Source: Phycisphaerales bacterium
Lineage (GTDB): Bacteria > Planctomycetota > Phycisphaerae > Phycisphaerales > UBA1924
DNA: 64,000 nucleotides
NCBI GenBank assembly: GCA_020846975.1
Contig: JADLCX010000068.1
Location: 17,199-81,198 of the forward strand
Direction of reading: 5' to 3'
Shown here: piece after piece, positions 17,099-26,161 of the stretch
How positions within the stretch are numbered: the first letter of the stretch is position 1
How the letters are laid out: every line of letters begins with the position of its first letter
The notes under the pieces: generated by a model
Databases searched by the model: none
What the model was told of the DNA's origin: nothing
Seen by the model: the letters and a program-made list of their open reading frames with translations, nothing else
Position numbers and translations under genes: made by a program

Positions 17099-17611
17099 TT
17101 AGTTCGTGCTCGGGGCCACCGGTGCCCGCTGATCGGTGGACATCTGCGCACGCTCATAAGCCCCCGACTTCCGCAGTTTGTCGATCGTCATGTTGACGAT
17201 CAGGCTCGCCAGCGGGGTCGGACCAAATGTTCCGACATCGGCGTGGATCATCGTCACCGTTTCCGTGCGGCGCTCGATCACGACAACGGTCGTCTCATGC
17301 CGCTCGTCGCGCAGAACCATGCGGTGACGCCGCCCGCGTTCATCGCCCTCCCCGGCCTCGTCCTCGATGACCTTGAGCCTGAGCGTCGCAACGCTCGTCC
17401 GCACCGCCTCGATCGCGTCGTCGATCCCCACCGCCTCGAACGAAGTCACCCGGCCCTTGGCGAAGAAACTCGCGCTGGTCTCAGCGGCGGAAGCCCCGGC
17501 CCCGATCGCGGCGGGCTCCAGACCCGTGCAGGAGGACGGTGCAAGCGGGATCAGGAGACCGGCGAGCCCGCAGACGATCCGCTCGCAAACTGGCCACGGT
17601 GTGCGACCCAT
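17099..17611 (-). CDS. Small putative lipoprotein (DUF3568-like), 170 aa
   Basis: It begins MGRTPWPVCERIVCGLAGLLIPLAPSSC, a signal peptide with a possible lipoprotein cysteine after SS. The mature part has a pattern like DUF3568 proteins: a segment around FEAVGIDDAIEAVRTSVATLRLKVIEDE, a basic stretch RGRRHRMVLRDERHETTVVVIERRTE, then VTMIHADVGTFGPTPLASLIVNMTIDKLRKS. Such proteins are exported and of unknown function. The in-frame region upstream of ATG 17611 overlaps the divergent ABC permease start and is rejected. It lies 9 bp upstream of dusB on the same strand. The family link is tentative. Confidence 0.65.
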   Translation of the reverse strand: MGRTPWPVCERIVCGLAGLLIPLAPSSCTGLEPAAIGAGASAAETSASFFAKGRVTSFEAVGIDDAIEAVRTSVATLRLKVIEDEAGEGDERGRRHRMVLRDERHETTVVVIERRTETVTMIHADVGTFGPTPLASLIVNMTIDKLRKSGAYERAQMSTDQRAPVAPSTN

Positions 17612-17727
17612 GGTTGAGTGTACCGATCCGACGGACGCCGGGTTCGCATTGAACCTGTCAGGATCGATCGTCGCTCCACCGATCAGTCGGGTTCCGAGTT
17701 CCCGGTTCTCGCTCCTACCCTCCGCCC

Positions 17728-19302
17728 GTGTACCAATCACTCCTGACCCGCCGCTACCTCACCTCCAAGCTCATGCCGCTGCTCGCGGCGCTGGCGGTGA
17801 TGCTCTGTTCGGCCATGGTGCTCATCACCTGGTCGATCATGGGCGGCTTTCTCGTCAAGTTCCTCGATGTCGGCCGCAACACCGACGGCGATGTCATCAT
17901 CTCCTGGCCGACCGCCGGCTTTGCGCACTACGAAGAACTCATCACCATGCTCGAAAAGGACCCGATGGTGCAGGCCGCGGCCCCTTGCATCGAGTCGTGG
18001 GGCATGCTTGCGCTTCCCGATGATCGTCTGGTCGTCGTCAAGATTCGCGGCATCGACGGGCGCTACGCGAGCGTGTCGGGCTTCCGCGACTCGCTGTGGT
18101 GGCGGCCGATCGACGAGCCTCTGCCCAAGGACGCCGAGCGGCTCGACCCCCGGCTGACCAACCATCGGCTCTTCGAGCAGACGCTCGCCGACGGCCTTGC
18201 GCTCAAGAAGAAAGACCCCGAGACCGGTCGGCTGGAGCCCGCGGTGATTCTCGGAATCGAGGCCGCGGGGTTCAGCCGAAGGATGGAGGCGGGGTACTAC
18301 GAGATCCCACCCACGAGCATCCTCGCGCGGCCGAGCAAGGGCGACATGGAGTCGGGCCGTCGGCTCAGCCCGTTCATCTGCGATCACTCGGTGGTGATCA
18401 ACGTCCTGCCGCTCACGAGCGGCGGCCGCGACATCAAGGTCGCTTCGCGCAAGCTGCCGGTTGCCAACGAGTTCCGGACGGGCGTCTTCGAGGCAGACCA
18501 GAAATCGGTGCTCATGGACCTCGGCGAACTGCAGCGGATGCTCAAGCTCGACCGCGGCGAAGCGCTCGGGGTGCGGGGCTCCAACCCGTACGAACTGGGA
18601 GCAGAGAACGGGCGCGAGCAAGCGGCCCGGCGCGAAGTCGTCGGCGCCGCGGAGGCCCGCGTCACCAACATCTTCGTGAAGGGCAAGGGCGGGGCGGAGG
18701 GGGACATCAACGCGCTGCGGGACCGCTGCGAGTCGGTCTACCGCCAGTTCGAGGCCAGGTTCAAGGGGCAGGTGCCGACGCCGGACGCGATGGAGCGAGC
18801 CAAGGGCATCGGCACGTGGGAGCAGAACTACGCGATGTTCATCGGCGCGGTCAAGAAGGAGATCGCCATGGTGCTCGGGCTGCTCATGTTCATCTCATTC
18901 GTAGCCGTGTTCCTCGTGCTGGCGATCTTCTGGGCGATGGTGAGCGAAAAGACCAAGGATGTCGGCATCCTGCGGGCCATCGGCGCCAGCCGCGCGGGGA
19001 TCGCCTGGCTCTGGCTGCGCTACGGCATGGCCCTGGGCGTGGTCGGCACGATCCTCGGCCTGGCCGCCTCGTTCCTGATCGTTCGGAACATCAACCCCAT
19101 CCACGAGTGGCTCGGCCGGGCATTCGGCGTGGTCATCTGGGACCCGCGCGTCTACTACTTCACCGAACTTCCGAACCAGGTCGAGACGCACAAGGCCGCG
19201 ATCGTCGCCGCCGGCGGCCTGGTGTTCAGCGTGCTCGGCGCGCTCATCCCCGCGCTGCGTGCGGCGACCTACGACCCCGTCAAGTCCCTCCGCTTCGAGT
19301 AG
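17728..19302 (+). CDS. ABC transporter permease of the LolC/LolE (FtsX) type, 524 aa
   Basis: An N-terminal membrane helix (MPLLAALAVMLCSAMVLITWSIMGGF) is followed by a large extracytoplasmic domain (about residues 50-370). A C-terminal FtsX-type bundle of three helices follows: VLGLLMFISFVAVFLVLAIFWAMVSEKTKDVGILRAIGAS, then YGMALGVVGTILGLAASFLIV, then AAIVAAGGLVFSVLGALIPAL, ending 'ATYDPVKSLRFE'. This 'EKTKDVGILRAIGAS' and 'A...P...LR.E' pattern is that of lipoprotein-release or MacB-like permeases. The start codon is GTG 17728; no ATG fits. The ATPase gene follows after 152 bp. Probable role: release of lipoproteins from the inner membrane, or another outward transfer. Confidence 0.9.
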   Translation: MYQSLLTRRYLTSKLMPLLAALAVMLCSAMVLITWSIMGGFLVKFLDVGRNTDGDVIISWPTAGFAHYEELITMLEKDPMVQAAAPCIESWGMLALPDDRLVVVKIRGIDGRYASVSGFRDSLWWRPIDEPLPKDAERLDPRLTNHRLFEQTLADGLALKKKDPETGRLEPAVILGIEAAGFSRRMEAGYYEIPPTSILARPSKGDMESGRRLSPFICDHSVVINVLPLTSGGRDIKVASRKLPVANEFRTGVFEADQKSVLMDLGELQRMLKLDRGEALGVRGSNPYELGAENGREQAARREVVGAAEARVTNIFVKGKGGAEGDINALRDRCESVYRQFEARFKGQVPTPDAMERAKGIGTWEQNYAMFIGAVKKEIAMVLGLLMFISFVAVFLVLAIFWAMVSEKTKDVGILRAIGASRAGIAWLWLRYGMALGVVGTILGLAASFLIVRNINPIHEWLGRAFGVVIWDPRVYYFTELPNQVETHKAAIVAAGGLVFSVLGALIPALRAATYDPVKSLRFE

Positions 19303-19454
19303 TTCAGTATCATCAATCAAGACCTAGGCGGAGGGGACAGGAGGGTCCCGCAGAGGACCGGAGTCGATTCCCTTCTTTCAACGCATCCCCTCTTGACCTC
19401 TGCGTGATCCTCTTTTTCCGTGCGCCTCCGTCTTGCATCCGGCAGTGCGAGTCC
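19303..19454. repeat. Spacer with CGCAGAGG-type inverted repeat
   Basis: Between the permease and ATPase genes, CGCAGAGG at 19349-19356 and its reverse complement at 19397-19404 bracket a pyrimidine-rich loop. The wording (GCAGAGGACC ... GACCTCTGCGTGATCC) matches the intergenic repeat type seen again at 36134-36370. It is not a convincing terminator because there is no T run directly after the stem. Confidence 0.5.
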
Positions 19455-20213
19455 ATGCCCGTCCCTACCCTCACCAACCCCGTGCGCGTTCAATCCCCCT
19501 CCACCAGTCCCGCGACCGACCCGATCCTCTCGGCACGCAACGTCTTCAAGACCTACCGCCTTGACCGTGTCGAGGTCCCGGTGCTCAAGGGCGCTTCGAT
19601 CGAAGTCCCCGCCGGCGCTTGGGTCGCCATTCTCGGCGCCTCCGGCTCAGGCAAGAGCACGCTGATGCATCTTCTCGGGGGTCTCGATCGGCCCGACCGT
19701 GACAAGGGCGAGGTGCACTTCGACGGCAGGATGCTCAGTTCGATGTCCGCTTCCGAACTCGACCGCTACCGCAACGTCTCGGTCGGCTTTGTCTTCCAGT
19801 TCTACCACCTGCTCCCCGAACTCAGTGTCATCGAGAACGCCCTCATCCCGGCGATGGTGCTGCACGGGCGGCTCGGCTTCTCCCGCCGTCGCGCGGAGCT
19901 GACCGCCCATGCCGACGCGCTCCTCAAGTCGTTCGGACTCGGGCACCGCCTCACTCACCGTCCCGCGCAACTCTCCGGCGGCGAGCGCCAGCGCGTGGCG
20001 ATCGCCCGCGCGCTGGTCAACGACCCGCCCGTCCTGCTCGCCGATGAACCCACCGGCAACCTCGATCGGCACACCGGCGAGGCGATACTCGATCTGATCA
20101 CGCGGCATCGTGCCGAGACCGGCCGCACGCTGGTCATGGTCACGCACGATCCAGAGGTCGCGGGCCGGGCCGACCGCATCGTGCGGCTTGAAGACGGGCG
20201 CGTGGCGGGCTGA
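19455..20213 (+). CDS. lolD: ABC transporter ATP-binding protein, LolD type, 252 aa
   Basis: All nucleotide-binding motifs are present: Walker A GASGSGKST in VAILGASGSGKSTLMHLLGGLD, Q-loop FVFQFYHLLPELSVIENALIP, signature LSGGERQRVAIARAL, Walker B VLLADEPTGNLD and H-loop VMVTHD. The phrase 'FQFYHLLPELSVIENALIPAM' and the close fit to 220-250 residues are typical of LolD/MacB-like export ATPases. It is preceded on the same strand by the LolC/E-type permease, so the two probably form one exporter. ATG 19455 gives an extra 25-residue N-terminal stretch before the first strand (ILSARNVFKTY). In-frame sequence further upstream belongs to the previous gene's region and is not coding here. Confidence 0.93.
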   Translation: MPVPTLTNPVRVQSPSTSPATDPILSARNVFKTYRLDRVEVPVLKGASIEVPAGAWVAILGASGSGKSTLMHLLGGLDRPDRDKGEVHFDGRMLSSMSASELDRYRNVSVGFVFQFYHLLPELSVIENALIPAMVLHGRLGFSRRRAELTAHADALLKSFGLGHRLTHRPAQLSGGERQRVAIARALVNDPPVLLADEPTGNLDRHTGEAILDLITRHRAETGRTLVMVTHDPEVAGRADRIVRLEDGRVAG

Positions 20214-20230
20214 TCGTCCGCCGGTCGGAC

Positions 20231-22039
20231 CTACCGCTTGCTCCTCAGCCAGGCGTGGAGCTTCTTCTTGTCCCAGGTGTTGATGCACTGTTCCGGCGGG
20301 AGCCAGCCGCGCCGGCCGGTCATCACGCCGTACCGCAGGCAGTCAAAGTCGTCCACCGCGTGCACATCGCAGTCGATCGCGATCAGGCACCCCGCCTCGA
20401 CGGCGGCCCGCACGTGGTGGTCCCGCAGATCCAGACGCATCCAGTGGGCGTTGATCTCCATCGCGACGTTGTGGGCCTTCGCCGCCGCGAACAGTTCCGC
20501 CATGTCGGGCGCCAGGCCCGCGCGCCGGTTGATCAGCCTCCCCGTGGGGTGTCCGATGATGTGGACCATGGGGTGCTCGATCGCCCTCAGCAACCGCCTG
20601 GTCGCCGTCGCGGGATCCTGCGAGAGCGCCGCGTGCGGCGACGCGACCACGACGTCGAGCTGTGCGAGCAGCTCATCGTCATAATCCAGAGACCCGTCTG
20701 ACAGGATGTCCACCTCCGATCCCGGCAGGATCGAGATGCCCTCGATCCACGCATCCGCCGCGCGCACCGCCTTGATGTGCTCACGCAGCCGCTCCGGCGT
20801 CAGCCCGCCGGCGATCACCGAGCTCTTGCTGTGGTCGGTCACGGCGATGGTGTGAAACCCGCGATGCTTGGCCTCGCGCGCCAGTTCCTCGATGATCAGT
20901 TCGCCGTCCGACTCGGTCGTGTGGGCGTGCAGTTCGGCGCGGACATCGCCGACCTCGACCAGTCGCGGCGTGGACTTCAGCGAGAGTTCGCCCCGGTTCT
21001 CCCTGAGCTCGGGCGGAATGAACGGCAGGCCGAGCGCCTTGAAGATGTCGTCTTCAGTCCTCGAAGCAATCGGCTTCAGGCCGCGCTTGTGCGGCTCGGC
21101 CTTTCCGTCATCCTCGAACAACCCATATTCATTCAGCGTCCATCCGCGATCGAGCGAGCGCTGCCGCACCGCAACGTTGTGGTCCTTCGAGCCGGTGAAG
21201 TAGTAAAGGGCCGCACCCCAGGACGCCTCCGGGATGATCTTGAGATCGACCTGGATCGAAGGCCCTGCTTGTCCTTCCTGCAAGGCGCCCCACCGCCCCG
21301 CGTCGCCGCCGATACGCACCCGCACGCTCGAGCGTGTCTCGCCGGCGCTGATCACCTGCACGACATCGTCGGCTCCGCGAAACACCGCACCGACCGCGTC
21401 GGGATCGCTCGTCGAGACGAGGATATCGATATCGCCGATCGTCTCCTTTCCCCGCCGCAGCGAGCCCGCGAACGCGATCCGCTCCACGCCCTTCGCGCTC
21501 CGAAGTTTCGCGACGATCGCCTCGGCGATCGGCATCGCCATGCCCAGCGGCAGCCGTGTTTCCCCCTGCTCCGCGAGCGCGATCGACTCCTTGAGCTTCT
21601 GCACGCTCTTCTCACCCATGCGAGGGAGTTCGAGGATCCTGCCGGATTCGATCGCTTTCTTCAGTCCGGCCAGGTCCTTCACCCCGCCTTCCTTCCAAAG
21701 CGCGTGCAGGGTCTTGGGCCCGAGACCCGGAATCTGCATCAGGGGCAACAGCCCCGCGGGGACCTCTGCGCGAAGTTCGTCCAGTTCCTGGACTCTGCCC
21801 TTCGTGCAGTACTCGATGATCTTGTCGGCGATCTTCGGTCCAACTCCCTCGATCTCGGTCAGCCGTTTCCTGGCATCGGCGCCGCTGCCGGCGACGATCG
21901 TCTTCAGGTCGGTCGGATAGGCCTCGATGATCCGCGAAGCCTTGTCGTGCGCGATCGCGCGGAACTTGTCCTGCCCCAGGATCTCGATCAGTTTCGCGAT
22001 CTCGCCGAACGCCGCGGCCAGCTCTGCGTTCACGCTCAT
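20231..22039 (-). CDS. polX: DNA polymerase X / PHP phosphoesterase (PolX), 602 aa
   Basis: N-terminal helix-hairpin-helix repeats (EIEGVGPKIADKIIEY and QIPGLGPKTLHALW, then LPRMGEKSVQKL) lead into a family-X nucleotidyltransferase core. The core has FAGSLRRGKETIGDIDILVS (G-S and D-x-D metal ligands), QVDLKII and GAALYYFTGSKDHNVAVR. A PHP domain from about residue 330 has the metal-binding HAHTTESDG, VTDHSKSS, SILPGSEVDIL and an HIIGHPTG segment. Bacterial PolX enzymes fill short gaps in base-excision repair, and the PHP part is a Mn-dependent 3'-5' exonuclease or AP endonuclease. ATG 22039 (MSVNAELAAAFGEIAKLIEILG) is the normal PolX start. Length matches family (570-600). Confidence 0.96.
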   Translation of the reverse strand: MSVNAELAAAFGEIAKLIEILGQDKFRAIAHDKASRIIEAYPTDLKTIVAGSGADARKRLTEIEGVGPKIADKIIEYCTKGRVQELDELRAEVPAGLLPLMQIPGLGPKTLHALWKEGGVKDLAGLKKAIESGRILELPRMGEKSVQKLKESIALAEQGETRLPLGMAMPIAEAIVAKLRSAKGVERIAFAGSLRRGKETIGDIDILVSTSDPDAVGAVFRGADDVVQVISAGETRSSVRVRIGGDAGRWGALQEGQAGPSIQVDLKIIPEASWGAALYYFTGSKDHNVAVRQRSLDRGWTLNEYGLFEDDGKAEPHKRGLKPIASRTEDDIFKALGLPFIPPELRENRGELSLKSTPRLVEVGDVRAELHAHTTESDGELIIEELAREAKHRGFHTIAVTDHSKSSVIAGGLTPERLREHIKAVRAADAWIEGISILPGSEVDILSDGSLDYDDELLAQLDVVVASPHAALSQDPATATRRLLRAIEHPMVHIIGHPTGRLINRRAGLAPDMAELFAAAKAHNVAMEINAHWMRLDLRDHHVRAAVEAGCLIAIDCDVHAVDDFDCLRYGVMTGRRGWLPPEQCINTWDKKKLHAWLRSKR

Positions 22040-22099
22040 GCGCGATGGTAGCCGCCGGGCCATCACCCGCCGCTACGGTCGGCGCGAGAGAGGGGAGGT

Positions 22100-22471
22100 C
22101 TACCGACTGCCCGTCGCGGCCGCCTCGCCCCCGGTGCGTGCGCCCGCGAACACCGCGACCTCGAGCCTCGCCACGCGCTCGTTCATGCTGTCGAACTTCC
22201 GCGCGATCTCGCCGATCAACTGCTCGTTGGTCGCGTGCTTGAGCGCTTCGGCGTGCACGCCCTCGAGCAGCATCGGGCCCTCCCCCAGCAGCAGCCACTC
22301 GGCATTGAGCCCGAGCTTCTCGCACACCCTGCCCAGAAACTCGCTGCTGGGCGTGGTGCCGTTCATGTACCGCCGCGCCGTCTCCACGCTGACCCCGCCG
22401 ATCTTCGCGATCTGGCGCAGGGTCTGCGACCCGACGACCAGGCGGACGCGTCGATTCAACTCCGCCTCCAT
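22100..22471 (-). CDS. HTH-type transcriptional regulator, about 123 aa
   Basis: The N-terminal 65 residues look like a XRE/Cro-type or phage-repressor-like helix-turn-helix: LNRRVRLVVGSQTLRQIAKIGGVSVETARRYMNGTTPSSEFLGRVCEKLGLNAEWLLLGEGP. The 'LNAEWLLLGEGP' ending is characteristic of that type. The rest is a coiled-coil-like helix (ATNEQLIGEIARKFDSMNERVARLEVAVF) suited to dimerisation. ATG 22471 is used; GTG 22489 (six codons longer) is equally possible and neither has a strong Shine-Dalgarno. It lies between polX and recG on the same strand. Targets unknown. Confidence 0.75.
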   Translation of the reverse strand: MEAELNRRVRLVVGSQTLRQIAKIGGVSVETARRYMNGTTPSSEFLGRVCEKLGLNAEWLLLGEGPMLLEGVHAEALKHATNEQLIGEIARKFDSMNERVARLEVAVFAGARTGGEAAATGSR

Positions 22472-22590
22472 CTCCCGGCGGTCGATCACGGTCGTTCGGG
22501 ATTGTGGGGCGGAAGTAACCACGGTGGGCAGTAGTGTACCGAATCGCGTGCCCGGCTCCAACCCCGCCAGCCCCGAATTCGCCCGACCGC

Positions 22591-24855
22591 CTACCCCACA
22601 TCGCCCAGCCCCAGCCATTCGCCATGCGTGCGCAGCAACCGCTTTCTCAGAAGTTCCTCGCCCGGGCCTTCCAGGCGCGGCGACCGCTCGATCCACGCGA
22701 CAGCATCGCGCCGGGCCAGGGCCAACAACTCCCGATCCTGCATCAGGTCGGCGACCTTGAAGGGGGGAGATCCCGCCTGCCTGAGCCCGAACACCTCGCC
22801 CGGGCCGCGAATCTCAAGGTCTTTTTCGGCCACCACGAACCCGTCGGTTGTGCCGGCCATGACGTTCAGCCTCGCCTCGGCATCTGGAGTCTTCGGCTCG
22901 GCGATCAGGACGCACGCCGAACGTTTGCGGCCCCGCCCGACGCGGCCTCGGAGCTGGTGCAACTGCGCGAGTCCGAACCGCTCGGCGTGCTCCACGACCA
23001 TGATCGTCGCGCTCGGCACATCGACCCCGACCTCAATGACGGTCGTGCAGATCAGCGCGTCGATCAGCCCCGATCGGAATCTCGCCATGATGTGGTCGCG
23101 GGTCTGGGCGCTCATCCGCCCGTGAAGCGCGGCGACACGCTTTCCCGTCAACTCGCCTTGTTCGAGCCGGGCCTGCAACGATCGCAGGTCGTTCAAGTCC
23201 GCATCGCCGCCGTCGCCGGCCGCGCTCGCGCCCGAGTCGATCGCGGGCACGACGATGTACGCCTGCTCCAGTTCCTCCCCCGCCTTGCCCAGTCGCGACG
23301 CAACCCATCGGTAGACCTCGGCGGACTGTGCCGGCGACACGACGCGCGTCACGATCGGCGATCGTCCCGGCGGGAGTTCGCGGATGGTCGAGACGTCGAG
23401 GTCGCCGAAGAGCGTGAGCGCGAGGGTCCGTGGGATGGGCGTCGCCGTCATCACCAGCACGTGGGGCGAGGATCGCCCCGATCCCGATTCGCTCGCCGGA
23501 TCCTCACCCTTCTCCCGCAATGTCGCGCGCTGGTGCACGCCGAAGCGGTGCTGCTCGTCGATCACCACCACGGCCAGCGACTCGAACCTCACGTGCTCGG
23601 TCAACAGCGCGTGCGTGCCCACGACGATGTCCGCATCGCCCGACGCGATCCGGGCCACGGTCGCTTCTCGCTCGCGCCCGCCCACGCTCCCGGTGAGCAG
23701 CTCGACCCGAACCTCCGACCCGGACAGGAACTTCGAGATCGAGCCGAAGTGCTGCTCGGCGAGCAGCTCCGTCGGGGCCATCAGCACGGCCTGCTTCCTG
23801 GTCGCCACCGCCATCAGCATCGCGTACAGCGCGACAACCGTCTTTCCCGAACCGACATCGCCCTGGATCAGCCGGTTGCTCGGTCGATCGAGTGTCAGAT
23901 CGGCGGCGACCTGCTGGATGACCTCGTCCTGTGCTTCGGTGAGCCTGAACGGAAACCGTGCCCGGATCCTCGCGTCGATCTCGACCGTCCACCGCAGCGA
24001 CGCCGCGGCCGTCCCGCCCCGCTGCTGGGCACGCCGCATGAAAACCCCGAGTTGGAACAGCAGGAGTTCGTCGAACGCCAGACGCCTCCTCGCCTCACGC
24101 CAATCGACATCGGTCTCGGGCCGATGGGCGAGCCGGTACGCGTCCGCCAGCGGGAGCATGGAACGCTTCTGACGATACTCGGTCGTCAGGTGATCCTCGA
24201 TCTGCCCGACGGCGCGCTCGAGCACGATCCCGACCGCCCGTTCGATCCCCGCGCTCTCGATCGCCTCGCTCGCGGAATACACGGGTCGGATTCGACCCTC
24301 GGTCGGCGGCGGCTCCTCCGCATCCTCTTTCAGAATCAGGAACTTCGGATTGGCCATCTGAAAGCCGGGTCCGCGCCTCTTGGCCTGGCCGTGCGCCCGG
24401 AGCCGCAGCCCGGGGTAGATCTGGCTTCTGAGGTACGAGCCGTTGAACCACACCAGGTCCATGCGGCCCGTTTCGTCCAGCAGGACCGCCTCGAATCGCT
24501 GCTTGCCGAACGGCCCGGCGACTCGGGTCGCCGTGACATCGCCGCGGACGGTCACGATCTGATCCGGCGCGACCTTCGCGATCGACTCCTCGGCCTGATG
24601 CCGTTCATACCGCATGGGCACGTGCTTGATCAGGTCGCCGACGGTGACGAGTTCCAGCCTTCTCAGCGCGCCCGCCGTCGCCGATCCGATTCCCGCCACG
24701 CCCGCGAGCGGTGTGGTCAGCGAGAACCCTCCGCGCGGCGAGCCCTCGCGTCCGGCACCGCCCATCTGGTTGCCCGCCACTTCTTCGGAGCGTTCGATCG
24801 CCGGCTTGCGCGGCGGTTCGCCAGCAGTCCCCGCATCATCCGCCCGACGCCCCAT
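22591..24855 (-). CDS. recG: ATP-dependent DNA helicase RecG, 754 aa
   Basis: RecG reverses stalled replication forks and branch-migrates Holliday junctions. After a 40-residue variable start it has the wedge/OB region (DLIKHVPMRYERHQ ... VTVRGDVTATRV). The superfamily-2 helicase motifs follow: Walker A GDVGSGKTVVALYAML, PTELLAEQH, DEQH box VVIDEQHRFGVHQR, motif III VMTATPIPRTLALT, motif IV-VI CTTVIEVGVDVPSATIMVVEHAERFGLAQLHQLRGRVGRG, and the RecG tail (TTDGFVVAEKDLEIRGPGEVFG..Q.G.P.FKVADL). ATG 24855 (MGRRADDAG) is used because the longer frame overlaps the upstream DUF971 gene entirely. Even so recG overlaps that gene by 20 bp, so the two are probably co-transcribed. Confidence 0.97.
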   Translation of the reverse strand: MGRRADDAGTAGEPPRKPAIERSEEVAGNQMGGAGREGSPRGGFSLTTPLAGVAGIGSATAGALRRLELVTVGDLIKHVPMRYERHQAEESIAKVAPDQIVTVRGDVTATRVAGPFGKQRFEAVLLDETGRMDLVWFNGSYLRSQIYPGLRLRAHGQAKRRGPGFQMANPKFLILKEDAEEPPPTEGRIRPVYSASEAIESAGIERAVGIVLERAVGQIEDHLTTEYRQKRSMLPLADAYRLAHRPETDVDWREARRRLAFDELLLFQLGVFMRRAQQRGGTAAASLRWTVEIDARIRARFPFRLTEAQDEVIQQVAADLTLDRPSNRLIQGDVGSGKTVVALYAMLMAVATRKQAVLMAPTELLAEQHFGSISKFLSGSEVRVELLTGSVGGREREATVARIASGDADIVVGTHALLTEHVRFESLAVVVIDEQHRFGVHQRATLREKGEDPASESGSGRSSPHVLVMTATPIPRTLALTLFGDLDVSTIRELPPGRSPIVTRVVSPAQSAEVYRWVASRLGKAGEELEQAYIVVPAIDSGASAAGDGGDADLNDLRSLQARLEQGELTGKRVAALHGRMSAQTRDHIMARFRSGLIDALICTTVIEVGVDVPSATIMVVEHAERFGLAQLHQLRGRVGRGRKRSACVLIAEPKTPDAEARLNVMAGTTDGFVVAEKDLEIRGPGEVFGLRQAGSPPFKVADLMQDRELLALARRDAVAWIERSPRLEGPGEELLRKRLLRTHGEWLGLGDVG

Positions 24856-25186
24856 CGTGCCTTCGCTCCTTGCTCGCCGGGTCGATCTCACGCAGGTAGG
24901 CCCACGAGTAGATCCCCGTGTCGTGCCCGTCGCTGAAGCGTAGTCGGATCGCGTAGTTCCCCACAAGTTCCGCGCCCTCGGCCCTCAGCGGTCCGGTCGC
25001 CGCGGTCCCGCGTGATGGCAGAACCGTCAGCGGGTTGCGGGCCATGTCCTCCCTCATCTGGCGTGCCTCGGCCGAGGGCGACATCCTCCGCAGGTACACG
25101 ATCGAGTAGTACGACGTGGATCCGTCGTCCCATTCCACGGTCAGCCCGCGGTCCTTCTTGAGGTCGATGTTCCGTGGGGCGTGCAT
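24836..25186 (-). CDS. DUF971 (GBBH-like N-terminal) domain protein, 116 aa
   Basis: The protein fits DUF971: a strand pair around LTVEWDDGSTSYYSIVYLRRMSPSAEARQMRED, then ELVGNYAIRLRFSDGHDTGIYSWAYLREIDP. The last segment, 'GNYAI.i.FsDGHdTGIYsW.yLreL', is the most conserved part of the family. The same domain forms the N-terminus of gamma-butyrobetaine hydroxylases and is found alone in bacteria next to iron-sulfur or redox genes; function of the stand-alone form is unknown. ATG 25186 is chosen because upstream sequence belongs to the divergent pyrF promoter region. It overlaps recG by 20 bp. Confidence 0.85.
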   Translation of the reverse strand: MHAPRNIDLKKDRGLTVEWDDGSTSYYSIVYLRRMSPSAEARQMREDMARNPLTVLPSRGTAATGPLRAEGAELVGNYAIRLRFSDGHDTGIYSWAYLREIDPASKERRHDGASGG

Positions 25187-25219
25187 CGCGTTCAGTCCGG
25201 CGAACCCTATGCTCCTCCC

Positions 25220-26161
25220 ATGCCCGCCGCCAACGCCGATCACGCCGCCGCCGAGCCCGCCTTGGCCAACTTTGCCGACCGCCTGCACGAGGCGATTTCC
25301 CGCGCCGGCACGCCGGCCTGTGTCGGACTCGACCCCGTGTACGAGAAACTGCCGCCTTCGCTGCGAAGGGCGCAATCAGGCGAGGCCGAAGCGATTCTCG
25401 AGTTCTGCACGGGCGTGATCGACGCGATCCACGACATCGTTCCGGTCGTGAAGCCGCAGTCCGCCTGCTTCGAGCGGTACGGTCAGGCGGGTGTGCGCGC
25501 CCTGCGTCGCACGATCCAGGCCGCGCACAACCGCGGGATGCTCGTCGTTCTCGACGCCAAGCGCGGCGACATCGGCGTTTCCGCCGAGCACTACGCGCAG
25601 GCCGCGTTCGGCGGCGAAGGCGGCCGGCCTGCCCACGCGGCCGACGCCGTGACCCTCAACGGTTACCTCGGCCCCGACACGATCGAGCCCTTCCTGGCCC
25701 GCCAGGGCCGGGGCGTGTTTGTCCTCGTGCGCACGAGCAACCCCGGCTCGGACGCTGTCCAATCGCAGCGGCTCGCGGATGGGCGGACCGTCGCCGAACT
25801 GATGGCCGATCAGGTCGCAGAGCTCGGACGCGCCGCCGACCGTATCGGCGCGTGCGGCCTCAGCAGCGTGGGCGCCGTCGTCGGAGCGACCAAGTCCGCC
25901 GAGGCGGGCGCGTTGCGCGCGCGTATGCCGGAGACGACGTTCCTCGTCCCCGGCTACGGCGCACAAGGTGGCACGCTCGACGACCTGAAGCCGATGCTGC
26001 GCAGCACTGCCTCCGCTGCCGACAGCGGCGTCATCGTCAACGCGAGCCGTTCCGTGCTTTACCCGACCAACCCCGCCAACCCCGAGGGATCGGACTACCG
26101 ATCCGCCATCCGCGACGCCGCCCGCCGGTTCGCCGACGAGCTGCGTTCGCTCTTCGCCTAA
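25220..26161 (+). CDS. pyrF: Orotidine 5'-phosphate decarboxylase (type 2), 313 aa
   Basis: Final step of UMP synthesis (OMP to UMP plus CO2). The catalytic block LVVLDAKRGDIGVSAEHYAQAAF (D-A-K-R-G-D at 112-117) holds the Asp-Lys-Asp relay. CVGLDPVYEKLP, VKPQSACFERYG, VTLNGYLGPDTIEPFL and VPGYGAQGGTLDDL are the usual features of the longer type-2 PyrF (about 270-310 aa, as in actinobacteria and planctomycetes). The end carries the phosphate-binding VIVNASRSVLYPT. The start is ATG 25220. It is transcribed divergently from the DUF971 gene with a 33-bp gap, and converges with the first of the secreted paralogues (4-bp overlap at the 3' ends). Confidence 0.95.
   Translation: MPAANADHAAAEPALANFADRLHEAISRAGTPACVGLDPVYEKLPPSLRRAQSGEAEAILEFCTGVIDAIHDIVPVVKPQSACFERYGQAGVRALRRTIQAAHNRGMLVVLDAKRGDIGVSAEHYAQAAFGGEGGRPAHAADAVTLNGYLGPDTIEPFLARQGRGVFVLVRTSNPGSDAVQSQRLADGRTVAELMADQVAELGRAADRIGACGLSSVGAVVGATKSAEAGALRARMPETTFLVPGYGAQGGTLDDLKPMLRSTASAADSGVIVNASRSVLYPTNPANPEGSDYRSAIRDAARRFADELRSLFA

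Noticed and set aside
22534..24936. A plus-strand frame of about 800 codons opposite recG
   Set aside because: Shadow of recG, which carries all helicase motifs on the minus strand.
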